A stretch of 64,000 nucleotides of DNA from Paramecium octaurelia (Eukaryota > Ciliophora > Oligohymenophorea > Peniculida > Parameciidae). The stretch covers positions 505,722 through 569,721 of the forward strand of contig CAJJDP010000039.1 in assembly GCA_905182995.1 (NCBI GenBank). Direction: 5' to 3'. The position numbers were made by a program, and so were the translations under genes. This document shows positions 49,005 through 61,186 of this stretch, one piece after another. How positions within the stretch are numbered: position 1 is the stretch's first letter; each line of letters begins with the position of its first letter. The notes beneath the pieces are model-generated. The model was not told where the DNA came from. It made no database searches and was given only the letters and a program-made list of their open reading frames with translations.

Positions 49005-49613
49005 ATGAATAGAAGTTAATAATAATATTTGAACAAATAGCTGAATTATATTTAGCTGCAAGATTAAAATAGTGATTAATTATAGGAGAACTTAGAAAGA
49101 CTAAGCAATTTGATGATTAAGAAACCATCTCAAGTTAAAAAAGTGTTTGTATAAATGCATGGTTATTTGCGATCACCTTCAGCAAATCTCACTATGCAAA
49201 CAAGGGATACTCCAGCCTCCAAACTTAAATCAATAGGATAAGTAGATTTCGAAAAGAGCAGTGATAAAATTACTTAACAATTAAATACAAATTTAAGAAA
49301 TTCCTCCCTCAATGTTACAAATCATTATTTAGAAAATTCAAATTTAAATTTTAATCAAACTCAAAAACCTAGAAATTATAATAGTTGGATAGGATTGAGT
49401 GTGATTGAAAGGAACAAAATATTTATGGAGGAAAAAGAAAAAAAATTGAAAAAATTAAAAGAACAAAAAGAAGAAAATGAAATTAGTTAATGCACTTTTG
49501 CTCCTTCCTTTTTCAATCAAATCAGAGTATAGAGAAACAAATCATTTTAAGTTAACAAATCCTATTAAGATATTCATTAATAAAAAAAACTTCATAATTC
49601 AAGATTATATTGA
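49005..49613 (+). CDS. Unknown protein, Asn/Ser-rich with charged helix
   Basis: Intronless, 202 residues, starting MNRSQQQYLNKQLNYIQLQD. It has a K/E-rich helix (MEEKEKKLKKLKEQKEENEI) followed by CTFAPSFFNQIRVQRN. The pattern of a KLK.KE helix followed by CTFxPxF is seen in many small ciliate cytoskeletal proteins, but the family is not certain. Confidence 0.7.
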
Positions 49614-49657
49614 AAATATTTTATATTGTTTTTTAATAAATATATATACCATATAAA

Positions 49658-50284
49658 ATGTAGAAAAACTCAGCTGCATGTTTTATGCAAAAACCAGACA
49701 AACAATTCTATTATAATTTACTAAGGTAAGAACAATTAATACAAACGAAACCAGAAATAGATATTGTCAATCAAGCCGTCCAAATGTATAGGTAATATGT
49801 ATGAAAAATTCACTAGAAAATGTGTTGAGTATTTCGATAGTCTACAAGACCCAATTAAATATTATTTTCTTGAGAAAATTTAAACTGCCTTGAGTGAGAC
49901 CAAAACATTGATGTTAATTATGAATACAAAAAATGATATAGCAGAGTAATCAATGAGAAAACCTCCAAAAATTAGTTTCACAGCTGAAAAAAAGCTTACC
50001 AATGAGATTGATTAAACTCAAATTAAAAAAGCAAGAGTTTAATAGGTGAATTTAATGATTAAAATTAATAATGAAGCTGAATAGTAAAGTTTAAATGTAA
50101 ATCTAACAATTTAATAAAGGTGTAAAATATGGTGAATAATTATGCAGATGAGAGAGAGAATTTAGAAAAAAAATTGAAGGAAGATTTAGATAGCCAATAA
50201 AATAATATTGATGCAAGATTAATGAAACGAAGAATGACGTAGAGAAATATGACTGTAAGTCATTCTATGTAATAATTAACTTGA
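49658..50284 (+). CDS. Unknown helical protein
   Basis: The product is 192 residues after introns of 25 nt (GTAATATGTATG...CACTAG) and 23 nt. It starts MQKNSAACFMQKPDKQFYYN and ends MTQRNMTVSHSMQQLT. Helical, polar, no membrane segment. Not recognised. Confidence 0.7.
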
Positions 50285-50322
50285 TTATCTCATTTCGAAT
50301 TAAACATATGTACAAAAATTAA

Positions 50323-52036
50323 TCATTATTGCTGTTGTTATTATTACTATTTTCTGGCTTCTCCCAATCTTAATTTCTCCATTTATTTCTCCTTTTTCTT
50401 CATCTTTTTTGTCATTACCACTGGTTTTTAGACTTCACTCTTAACTTCCTCTTTAATTGGGCCATGATTAATTTTCTTCAATTTTGCATAGAAGAATCCA
50501 TCCATATTATGAACATGAGGATATATACGTCCTAAATTTAATATATATTTCCTTACTTGCCAAATTCATAGAAGGATGAAATTTTTTATCATCAAATTTC
50601 AATAGTCCTGGATTTCCAACTTCCAAACCTGTATCAATCAATTTTACATGACGGTTATTCAAAGCATATTATAGTACAACCTCATTTTCATGTACACTAA
50701 CTGAACAAGTTGAATAAACTATTATTCCACCTTTCTTACAACAATCGATAGCTGATAATATTAATTCTTTTTATAAATGAGAATGTTTTAAAATATCCCT
50801 CATCTACTTTTATGCTTTGATAGATGGATCCTTAGATATAATTCCTAATCCTGTGCATGGGGCATCTAACAAAACTCTATCAAAATTTTTCATAACTTTG
50901 GGAAATTTACGACCATCATAATTTGTGACTATGCAATTGGTTACTCCCATTCTTTATAAGTTATAGAACAAGGCCTTTTCTCTATCTTTGCTGGTATCAT
51001 TAGCAAAAATAACTCCTGAGTTTTTCATTAATTATGCTATGTATGTAGTCTTTCCTCCTGGAGCAGCAGCCATATCGAGAATACGTTCATTCATCTATGG
51101 AGCTAAAGCCAAAACTGGAAGGAATGATGAAGCACTTTAAAGCATGTAATGACCAGATAAATATTCTGGCGTTGCTCCAATTGGAACTTTAGATTCATAA
51201 ATAACTAGACCTACTTTAGTCCAATCTCCAACAGAGTCTAAATTTACTCCTCTTTAGACTAGGGTTTAGGCTAATTCTTTTCTTCTTGTTCTTAAGGTGT
51301 TAACTCTAATAGTTATTGGTCTTGGAGCATCATTAGCATCTAAGAAAGCTACTAATTCAGCTGGTTTGAACATTGATGTAAAGTGTGACATCAAATCTGA
51401 ATTATATCCATAATATGTGCATAGATGTTTCTTTAATTCATTAAGCAATTCTTCTCTACTGAATTTTCCGTACTCTTTTTATTTTAGTATTTCGATAATC
51501 TTATTAATTCTATTCATGATAGCATTTAGATCAGTTTCGAATAATTAATCATTTTGCTACTCTTCTTCTTAATAAGATTCTAGCTCATTTTATTCATCTT
51601 CTTACTCTTACTCTTCTTCTACTTATTACTATATTTTTATTTTCTTTTGTTTTTTTGGTTCTTCCTTTTATTCAACTATTTCTTATTCATCCTGATTTTC
51701 TTCTTCTTAATCTCCATTTTATTCATCATCTTCTTCATTTTATTCATCATCTTAATCTTCATCATTTTCATCCTCTTCATCAACATTATTCTCCTCATCT
51801 TCACCTTATTATTCTTCAAATTATTCGTCTTCTTATTAACCAGAGTTTTATTCATTTTGATCATCTTTGATATTAAGTTCTTCATCATCTGATTTAATCT
51901 AGCTATATGAAAAAAAAATTACATCGTTATCATCATCGCTTTTTAGTTCTATTACATCCTTTTAGCTTAGTTACTTAGCATATTTTTGAGCTAGCTGTAA
52001 AGTTTTTTTTGAAAATTAAGGTTTTTTATTGCTCAT
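50323..52036 (-). CDS. NOP2: NOP2-type rRNA (cytosine-C5) methyltransferase
   Basis: The product is 554 residues after a 24-nt intron in the acidic N-terminus and a 25-nt intron in the C-terminus (exact codon count). The NSUN catalytic domain is complete: [20 protein letters not shown] (SAM site), DAPCTGLG and [13 protein letters not shown], with both catalytic cysteines (PCT and TCS). The C-terminal [17 protein letters not shown] is the Nop2 signature. The long Asp/Glu-rich N-terminus (about 51540-51900) is typical of nucleolar Nop2. It methylates 25S/28S rRNA and is needed for large-subunit biogenesis. Confidence 0.93.
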
Positions 52037-52066
52037 CACAAATTAATTATTTATTATTTATAATAA

Positions 52067-52768
52067 TCACTTTTTTTGTTTCTAGTTTCCTAACATTTTA
52101 GCAATTAATTCTTCGGTCTCCTTTTTTTCTGAAGTATAATGAATTTTTTAGGCAACTTTAGCATATTCAGTTAATCCAGTAGCACAAATATCCAATAGTC
52201 CATTTAAAAAATGCTTAAACATGGACTTCATTTCTGAATTCTTATCATTCACATAGGTCTAATAATTTTAAGATAATGTGGAAGTTGCAAAATGTTTATC
52301 TCTTTTTGCTTCATCATGAGTCCTTTCAATTTTTTATAATTTTTCATCATTTTTAGACTTTGCTATAGCTCTCTTTTCATTCCATTCATTTTCTAAAGTA
52401 TTTTTTAGAATGTATTATTAAAGATTCTGTCTAACTTATTTAATTTGTTCTAAATGACCATTAAGACTAGGTATAATTCGTTTTTCTACTAATTTTAAGA
52501 AACCAAAATCAGATGGATCATCATCCTTTTTTAATTTTTAAATAACATTAAAGAATGCTTTACTGAGTTCCATATAAATTTCTTTGAGTTTGAAAATCTT
52601 TTCTCTTTCCTTTTACATTTGTTCTAATGTCTTACACAATTCATTGTAAACATTATATCTTTTCCTTTCCACATCAATGATAGCAGTAAAATGGGCCTTC
52701 AATTCTTTAATTGTTTATTCATCATAATCTAAATTGGCTTTGATCGTATCATGTTAAACAGAATTCAT
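52067..52768 (-). CDS. BAR-like coiled-coil protein
   Basis: Intronless, 233 residues, starting MNSVQHDTIKANLDYDEQTI. It is entirely helical with long amphipathic helices (VERKRYNVYNELCKTLEQMQ; KIERTHDEAKRDKHFATSTL) and a late FKHFLNGLLDICATGLTEYA, a distribution typical of BAR-domain proteins that bend membranes. Assignment to BAR is by helix pattern only. Head-to-head with the SAS-6-like gene, 29 bases between start codons. Confidence 0.6.
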
Positions 52769-52797
52769 ATCAAATAATTATAAATAAATTCAAATAA

Positions 52798-53480
52798 ATG
52801 TTAAAAAATACACCCTCTAAAGTAACACTAAATTATCAAGAGACTTAAGAAGAAACAGATCCTGAAGGATATACTCTTATTTATGAGTAGGAAATAGTGT
52901 GTTAGATAGTAGTGGATGATGGAGAATAATAGCAAACACAAGAAACTCTGAATGTTAGAGTTTTGATTTTAGGAAGTGAGCAGACCCTCGAGAAAATGAA
53001 AATTGAATTAAGTTGTGAAAATGATCTATTCTTCCATTTTATTCATGAGTAGAGTTAATGAATAATAATTAGAGTAAATGAAGAAACATTTCAACAGATC
53101 AAAGAAGGGTAACAATTAACAGCCTCATTTATTGATTATCCTGCTATCTGTGTCAAATGTCTCGACAAAGCTCACAAAGACCCAAACAAGTACAGTGCAG
53201 TTTTAAGAATTACTCAAGAAGGGGATGCTGTGATTGAAATAATACAACACACTGAATATAAAAATGTAGAATTGATCTAATTCTAATTTGTCTCATTACC
53301 TGAAGAATCTATTCGTATGGCCATCACCAAAAAATATTAAAAAGTCAAATAAAAGCTCCAATAGATGGAAAACAAATTAAAGGATGTACAGATTTTGTTT
53401 TGATTATACTTTAGATTAATGACGTTGTTAAAGTTAAAAACCCTTAGCTGCTATTACAAATGCAAAGAATGAACAGATGA
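52798..53480 (+). CDS. SAS6L: Short SAS-6-like protein (centriole cartwheel head domain)
   Basis: The product is 209 residues after introns of 24 nt and 29 nt (exact codon count). The first intron removes an in-frame TGA and joins LFFHFIHE to VNEETFQQIKEGQQLTASF, which matches the SAS-6 head (PFFLYNL...SEEDFQSLKFQQGLLVDF). Next come the helix CVKCLDKAHKDPNKYSAVLR and a PISA-type strand VELIQFQFVSLPEESIRMAI, then a short coiled coil. Full SAS-6 has a long coiled coil for cartwheel spokes; here it is only about 40 residues, as in the SAS6-like proteins of trypanosomes and apicomplexans. It probably acts near basal bodies. Confidence 0.8.
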
Positions 53481-53536
53481 TATAAAATAAATAATAACTA
53501 TTCCTTAGATTATAATTTATAATTGTTAAAATAAGT

Positions 53537-56500
53537 ATGGCTGATGAACCAGATGATTTTAAACCAGCTCTCAAAACTATTTCTGCATCAATAAATACCA
53601 CCATGGCTATTTCTGAAGATGGCGATCTCTATGTTTGGGGAAAAACCTTCCTGAAGAATAAAAATATTAAACATCTTCCAACGAAACTTGGATTACCTAA
53701 TTAATATTTATTTTATAGAGTAGTTCATGTCTCATAAGGTTTAAATCATGGAGCTGCTATTTTATAATCATGCTTAGATAAAGAATGTGAAGGTGTGATC
53801 ACCAACTAGAAAGGTCAAGTGCAAACGATATTGGGAATGGTTGCAGATCAAGCTAAGAAGTTAAAGGAAAATTCAGAATAACAATAATAAAGTGAATACT
53901 TTTTACAACAATGGGATTAACCCTTTAAGGAGTTTTTTAAATCTAAAAATAACAAAACCATTCTATCTCTATCAGAATTTCGTCAATTTTATAGATAAGA
54001 CAAACATTTAAAAAACATCAGCTATTAAAATATATCAGAAGTCAAAACCATATTAGGAACTGGGGATGAAGCAAATAAGGATGAACCAAATGCATTCGAA
54101 AAATTTTTCATGATGGAAAAATCAAAAGATGGAAAAACCGAAATAAATATTTGCTACTATTATCAAATGTTAACATAAGAAAGTAGGCCTGAATATATAG
54201 CCATTGTATGGGGAAATCCCGCTAATGGTAGATTAGGAGCACCAAAATCGAAATTTCCAAATGAGAGTGATAAGTAAACAATTTTCAACAATAATAACCC
54301 TTCCTAAATGGATTTCACAAGTCGATAGATGCAACAACCTTCTAGAACTCAGTAAGTTTAAAATTCCTAATATAATTTAAATCAAGCAGAACCAAATAAT
54401 TCAGATTTTATATAGCCTATTGCATTAAAGTAGGAATTTGTAAAAATTGTTTGTGGACATCATCATACAATGGCACTCACTGAAGAAGGAGCTGTATTTA
54501 TCTGGGGGATGGGAAGCTAAGGATGTCTTGGAAATGGTAGAGTAGATGATCTAGAGACGCCAACTTAGATTGATATTTCTGGATTATTTTTCAATGAAAT
54601 AGCTGCTGGAGCATACCATTCTTTGGCTCTTGCAAAAAATAATTAAGTTTATGGATGGGGAGTGAATAATCGAGGTTAACTAGGGATTGGGAATAAAGAA
54701 AATTAATTATTACCAAAACAGTTAACCTTTTTTGATAGAAAGAAAATTCAATGTTAATATCTCTATTGCGGAGACTAACACTCTGCTTGTATAACAACTA
54801 ATAAAGAATTATATACTTGGGGAAACGGAGATTATTATCGTCTAGGTCATGGAATGTTATTGGATGAGATGGAGCCAAAAAAAATAGAAATACTATAAGA
54901 TGTTTACGTCTTGGATGTTGCTTTGGGTACTATACATTCTTTGTGCATAACAAATGAAGGGTTTGTGTATGCTTGGGGGAGCAGTAAGGATTCAGTATTG
55001 GGAATGCCAACCTAATAATATAAAGATTAAACATTGCCTTAAAGGGTGGGATTAATGAGTTAAAGTTTTAGAGATGCATCATTTTATTAGGTTGCTGCAG
55101 GAACAAGCCATTCTTTGGCTTTATCAGAAAATGGTCATCTTTATGTTTGGGGATCTAATAAGAATAGCTTATTGGGTGTGAGATTGCAGGGATAGGAACA
55201 TACATGTGTTCCTTAAAAAGTTGAATAGTCAGAAGATCTTGAAAAATCCTGCATTGAAAAAGCGTTATTTTTTAATTTAAAAAAAGAGGAACAGCAAATG
55301 ATGAAGGATGAAAAATTAATAACTTTTGAATAAACTACTTTGATGAAAACAATTCTTTAATCTACAATGGGACAGAGTCATGAATGCAAGTATAAGTTTG
55401 CTGCTTTAGGAACTAAAAACACTTACTTCATTGATAATACAGGTCATTTATATGCTTGTGGATCGAATTAAAAAGGAATGCTATGTAAAAACCCTCATAA
55501 AAAATAAAAATTCAAATAATTTATTCCTTAAAAGGACCCTCCTGATATTTTGTTTGAGCAAACATTCACACCAATTGAAATTGTTTATTTTAGGAACACA
55601 ATAATTAGATATATTAGTTGTTAATATAATCATTGTATTGCTGTTACTGCTAAAGGTAACGCATATTGTTGGGGCTCAAATTAATATAATTAATTGGGAT
55701 TGGGTTTTCAAAGCGATCACGTTTTTACTCCAATACTTTTAGAAGGAGCAATTGAATAAAAGGTTATCATAATGGCTATTACAGGAGAGAAATTTTCAGC
55801 TCTTCTTACTGATTAAGGTGAGGTGTGGAGTTTTGGAACTTCAGAATTTGGTGTACTTGGCCATGAACTAAAAAATTTTTATGTTATAATGGAACCTAGA
55901 ATGATAAATGACATCCCATCTATGATAAATTTAGCTTGTAGCAATTAAACAATGTTTGCAATTGATCAGAAATAATAATTATGGGCTTGGGGAAACAATT
56001 AATTTGGCCAATTAGGAATATCATTGCAAAGAGATGAAGAAGAGATTAATTTATAGACTAACAAATAAGTAAGCAGCGAATTTTTAGAGTGGAAAGCTCA
56101 ATTAAAATCATTGAAAAATCCTGAAAGATACATTGTTTACCAACCTGATAAACCAAGTACAAGATCTATAACAGGAGAAGCCTTTGTTGATTAAGTTTCC
56201 TGTGGTTTGTATCACACTTGTATAATAACAACAAACTAAGAATTGCTGACTTGTGGCTTAGCTAAATATGCAGGTCATCAAAGCTAAGAACCGGAAGATC
56301 CTGAACAATAGCAGGCATAACAGGCTTAATTTATTGATGCATTTTCCTCTACTCTTGAACATTCAAGTAAAAAATTTAAATTGGTTGCTTGTCATGAATA
56401 TCATACTGTGGCAGTCACTGTTTCAAGTGACTTAGTATTTTTAGGCCCTGAAGGTAAAGAGAGAGGACTTCATGAAAAATTTGCTAACTTATTTAGAGAT

Positions 56501-59500
56501 GGGAAACAGATGCCTGTAGAATTACAAAATATTAAATTTGTAGCTTGTGGTCCTAACCATGCTTTAATCCTAAACGATCAAGGGTAGACTTATACTTGGG
56601 GTGCAACTATGGGTGGTAGATTAGGATTACATATTAATGAGATAGGTTTGTTAGATGGATAGGAGAAATTGATAATTCCTTATCCAACTAAAATAGAATG
56701 TGAAGTTTGTAAGGACAATAAATTGCAAGCAAAAAATAACAAAGACAAGGATAAAAGTGCTGCGCCTAAAAAGAAAGAGAAGAAGAAAGGCAAAAGTTCA
56801 AAAGCAAAGAAAAAAAATCCTGGAGGTGATCAATAATTGGATGTTTCTATAGAAGATGAAGAAATTCTAGATGAGGAAAGTTTTCACTCTGAGGAAGGAC
56901 CAGGAGTAAGAGTCTAGGATCCACTTTAAAAAGGATTAAGCAAATAATCTTAAGAATGCGAATAAGAAAACTTATATTTACAAGATGCTGAAATAGAGAA
57001 AAAAGTATAATTCATCTTTAAAGATTCTGCAATTCAAGCCTATGAATTGTAAAAAATGTACACAGAAATTGTATCAAAGCTAAGTTGGAGTATCGATTAC
57101 AGAGCTCGACAATTAGCTGCCAAAAATTAAAGTAGACAAATTACAAATTTAAAGTTTTCAGTGCCTTAATTTATTGTTAAGAATGTATAATTATACGAAT
57201 GTATTTTTTCTTGTATGTATCATCATCCTTGTTATATGATTAAATTGATTCAAGCCAATCAATTAAACAAGTTTTAATTATTGAAATTCATTAAAGTAAT
57301 TTTTAAAAATGATCTAATGGAAGCTTAGAACTAAAGTATCATTTTAACGTTAGCTATTAAGTCATTCGAAATTGAGTTCAACAACGCGACCAGTTAATTA
57401 GAATACATATCTGAATTGAAATTATTTAAAAGTTCTTCTGTCTTTTTACAAATTTACTATATGTTCATATAAAAAGATGAAGATGCTTTTAAATATTTTG
57501 ATGAAATCGCCAATCTTTTAATCAAGGGGTTTGCCTTCTCTAAAATATTAGAAGAGATTCATAATTTTGAAAAAAGACCTGAAGAAGCTGAGAGAGATGA
57601 TCACAAACTAAAAAATTTCTTTAATTTTCATTAAGAAAATGCAAATAGTAAGGAAATTTAGGCTAAATATGACGTTTTAACAGAACTTATAATTTTTTAC
57701 ATAAAGTCAATAGTAGAAAGAAAGGAGAAATGCAGAATTAAAGGGGATGAAATGATATCATCTCACATCAAATATTTGCATAATTAGATAGTTCAAATAA
57801 TGAAAAAGAAAATACTAAAAGATGAGTTAGTTAGAATTACAGAAGTAGTAGAAGAGGAATCAAAAGTTCAATAGAAATTACAAAAATTTTAAGTCAAATT
57901 AGATGAAAAAATTGGGTCATTTTTATTACATCTTTATTATGGATCGATCACTGAATTTATTTTGAAATTTTAGGATCAAATATAAAGTATGCCTGAAGAA
58001 ATTCGACCTTTTTTACACAACGATCAAAATCTGAGATAAATTGCTTAAACTATTGACAGATTCTTTTAAAAGGATGTGATGTTACCGAACAAATATAATT
58101 AAAATTTAAATAAGATAATATCAAGTAGAATGCTTCCAAAAATAAATTTACTTGGCATTTAAGATGTAGCACAAGATTTATAAGGATTTGTTTAATTCAG
58201 CGTTGAAAATTTAAATATGATTGAACTAATATAAGAGTGCTTTGAAATTAAAGATAGGTATATGTAAGTAGAAATTTAAGATATTTTATTTTTATAACAT
58301 TTTTATTGTTCCTAAATCTTAAATAATGGATTACAAGCAGTATCCAAATTTTTTGCAAGAGGAATGAAAGATCCTATTTATATCATCTTTAGGCATTTAG
58401 AGTTTAGGGAAATATAAGTGAATATGTTTAGCACTGAAATTTTAAAGCGAAAAATAAACCTAAAGCTAATGCCTACCCCGATTATGTAATTGATTCGAAA
58501 ATCTAATGATATAGGATTATATAAATGCGAAGATTGTTCAATTTTATTAACAACTGAGTATATAACTGCAGAAAAGCTTAAATCCTTATAAAATTTATTT
58601 GCAAATGGTTGGAGTTGTGCGGCTGGTCACCATAATAATATTACTGTATTAGATTGTGAATCTCCAGGATGCAGTAATTTCATAACAGACTAAGCATTAA
58701 AAACTATGAGAGTGCTTAGATATTATTACAGAGAAAAAGATGATAATATAGATATGTTAGTAGAAATTCTAAGTAGTATACCAACGATTCCAAAGGGAAT
58801 TAATATGTATAACTTTTTAAGAGATTTATAAAAAACAAACTGGGTTAAAAGAAATTCTAGATTAACAACAAAAATTGAGCAATTTTTATCAAAAATTTTT
58901 CCAAGTGAATTAACAGATCCCTTTATAAGATCTGAAACAGAAGATGCAGAGCTAGCTTTATAATAAGTAACTGAAGAATAAAAGTCAGCTTGGACAATTT
59001 TAGCAGCATAGAAAAAATTATAAAGAGAAGAAGCATTACATAAATAATATAAGATAGTTTATGAGAAAGCAGTAATTTAAATGAATGAAAGATCCTAACA
59101 TAGAGCATTGTAAATTACTTATAATGATCTAATCAGATAATTAGAATTAACAAGAAGTGAAATGAAATCAGATTTACATAAAGAGATTAAAACGATTAAA
59201 TCGTACTAAGATTTTATTTAATAAAACATTAAAGTTTATGCCGAAGGAGAAGTTTAGCAATAAGAAAGGGCTAAAGGGCAAGCTTATGGATTTTATACAT
59301 CAGCAAATATGTTTTAAGCTAAGGCTTTGGTCAAATTAACATTTTAAAATAGATAAATTCCTAAGATTTTGAAAAATGTTAAATTCTATTTTTTTGGATA
59401 ATCTGATGGTGGATGGGATATCTAATTAGTGTATTTATAAGATTCATTATTGAATTTATTGGTAACTTGTATAGAAGCTATATATCCAATTGAATTATCA

Positions 59501-59662
59501 TTATACAAGATTAGCATACCAATTGATTAATATCTAGAATTAAGAAGAATGGCTAAATATCGAACTCAAATTACTTTCAAATCCAAAAATATAGAAATTA
59601 CTTTTAATATAGTTTAATTAATAAGTATTTTTAACTCGCTAGAAGCAAGGTTAATAAAATGA
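53537..59662 (+). CDS. RCC1-repeat / IQGAP-type RasGAP fusion protein
   Basis: A single intronless frame of 2,041 codons from MADEPDDFKPALKTISASIN to TGA 59660-59662. The first 1,100 residues hold many RCC1 repeats with the usual G-x-x-x-HxxAL and WGxNxxGQLG patterns (for example HTMALTEEGAVFIWGMG, then GVNNRGQLGIGNKE). After a basic/acidic linker comes an all-helical region with the RasGAP-like blocks LHLYYGSITEFILKFQ, SMPEEIRPFLHND and a degenerate RxxxPKINLLG. A Cys/His cluster follows (CEDC ... CAAGHHNN ... CESPGC), then an IQGAP-type RasGAP_C domain: SYQDFIQQNIKVYAEGE, then ALVKLTFQNRQIPKILKNVK. The catalytic Arg finger is not obvious, so it may bind rather than activate Ras/Rac GTPases. 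Confidence 0.78.
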
Positions 59663-59669
59663 ATAATTA

Positions 59670-60837
59670 TCATATCATTAATTTTTTATTGTATTTCTTT
59701 TTTAATCTTTACAACGCTTTCTGATCTTCAAATTTATTATTTGTTAACACTAATTAAAACCCTTCATTTGTTTGGTTTAAAAATTTTTCAATTTAAACAA
59801 AAGAATTCTCATCAATACAATTCAATGATAAATTTAATAATGATAACCTTTAATTTCTTATAATATACCAATTATTATCGAATTGCTAAATTGCTTCTAA
59901 AACTGGAACAACTTCTTCAGTTCCTTTCTTTTTTACTTTCTTATTCCTTTCTATAATTAAATCTCTTTCTTTTTCTTTGATTCGATATTCATCATATTCT
60001 TCTTAGCTCATCTAGAATTTACCAACATTTTGCATAATCTCTGATAACTGCTCTAATGAATTTATGGAATTTTTTGCTAATCCCAATTATTCTAAAAATG
60101 TGTTATCCTTAAGAGATGTTCCAATTAAATTTAATGCTTCCTTTGATAATTAATTATCATATAAATCTAGGACCTTTAGATTTCTCATATTTTAGAATAA
60201 TATTTCTATAAAAGGAGACTCTAAATACTAAAATTAAATACTTATTTAGCATGATCTCAAATATAATTACTCTAATAAATGATTTGATTATAAGAGTTAT
60301 GGTTAAATTTATTACCAATCAATATACAATTTTTTAATTTTACATTCAGGATTGCTTATTATTTGTGAAATAAGTGAATATTCAGTTTATCCTAAGTCAT
60401 TATTGCAAAATTTTAAAGCTTAAATTCCGCCTTGACATAAACAGAATTCAAGTAATTTTAAGGTTATTTGATCAACTTTTACCTAAATTAATCTCATAAA
60501 ATACAGAATTGAAAAAAACAACTTAAGAAGTTTGATCATTTTCATATTCTTCTGGATTTTTAAACTTTTTGTTTTCATCAAAGTCATTAATATCTAAATT
60601 TTGAATAACTTTAACAAATGTTGGGTGAAGAGTGATTCCAATAGACTAACATAATATCAGCATATTTTCTTGAATGTTATTTTTCATCATTTAAGTTAGT
60701 TCTGGTTTGAAATAGGTTAAAAATTGTGACACCTAATCCAGATTGTCTTGCTAGTAAGTTTGATACTAATAGAAAGGAAAGTTGTTTTATGAAAAAATTG
60801 GTTCAAGTGGCCTTCTTTCTTCTTTTTTAGGTGGCAT
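59670..60837 (-). CDS. Leucine-rich-repeat-like protein
   Basis: It starts MPPKKEERRPLEPIFSQNNF. After LILCQSIGITLHPTFVKVIQ an intron region follows near 60490, then ribonuclease-inhibitor-like repeats such as GGIQALKFCNNDLGQTEYSL and SNPECKIKKLYIDW, and a C-terminal helical tail NKFEDQKALQRLKKKY. LRR proteins of this type are common in axonemes. Several joins inside the repeats are not fixed. Its stop lies 7 bases from the stop of the RCC1/RasGAP gene. Confidence 0.68.
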
Positions 60838-60859
60838 AAATTAATATAAAAAATAAATT

Positions 60860-61186
60860 ATGATTCAAATGGGAGTCTTCTATTAATGTACTAATTTAAC
60901 AACTGGATTAATGTAGTACAATTAAAATCTTAAAGAAATAAATTCTTAACTGCAAAGTGAAACTAAAGGATTATAAGAAAGTGTAGCAACACTTCACTAA
61001 GCATTTGAGGAAACAGTTTTCAAAATTAATTAAATATAGAATTAAGTATTTGAATTAGAGCAATAACTATTCTCATCAAGATCTAAAACATTAATTGAAT
61101 AAAAAAAAGGACAAGTAGCTACCTACGTATCAGAAAGAGAGAAAACATTAACTGAGCTTAGGAATTCATTATAATAGCTCATTTGA
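60860..61186 (+). CDS. Small coiled-coil protein
   Basis: Intronless, 108 residues, starting MIQMGVFYQCTNLTTGLMQY, then continuous coiled coil (QNLKEINSQLQSETKGLQES) to TGA 61184-61186. Divergent from the LRR-like gene, 22 bases between start codons. Confidence 0.68.

Noticed and set aside
48930-49079. Small ORF starting MTYDIRIQTKIENGKF
   Set aside because: It overlaps in another frame the start of the gene at 49005, which extends much further with better composition.
51647-51892. Overlapping long open frames on both strands (hydrophobic, His-rich and Lys-rich)
   Set aside because: They are shadows of the GAT/GAA-rich acidic N-terminus of the NOP2 gene on the minus strand.
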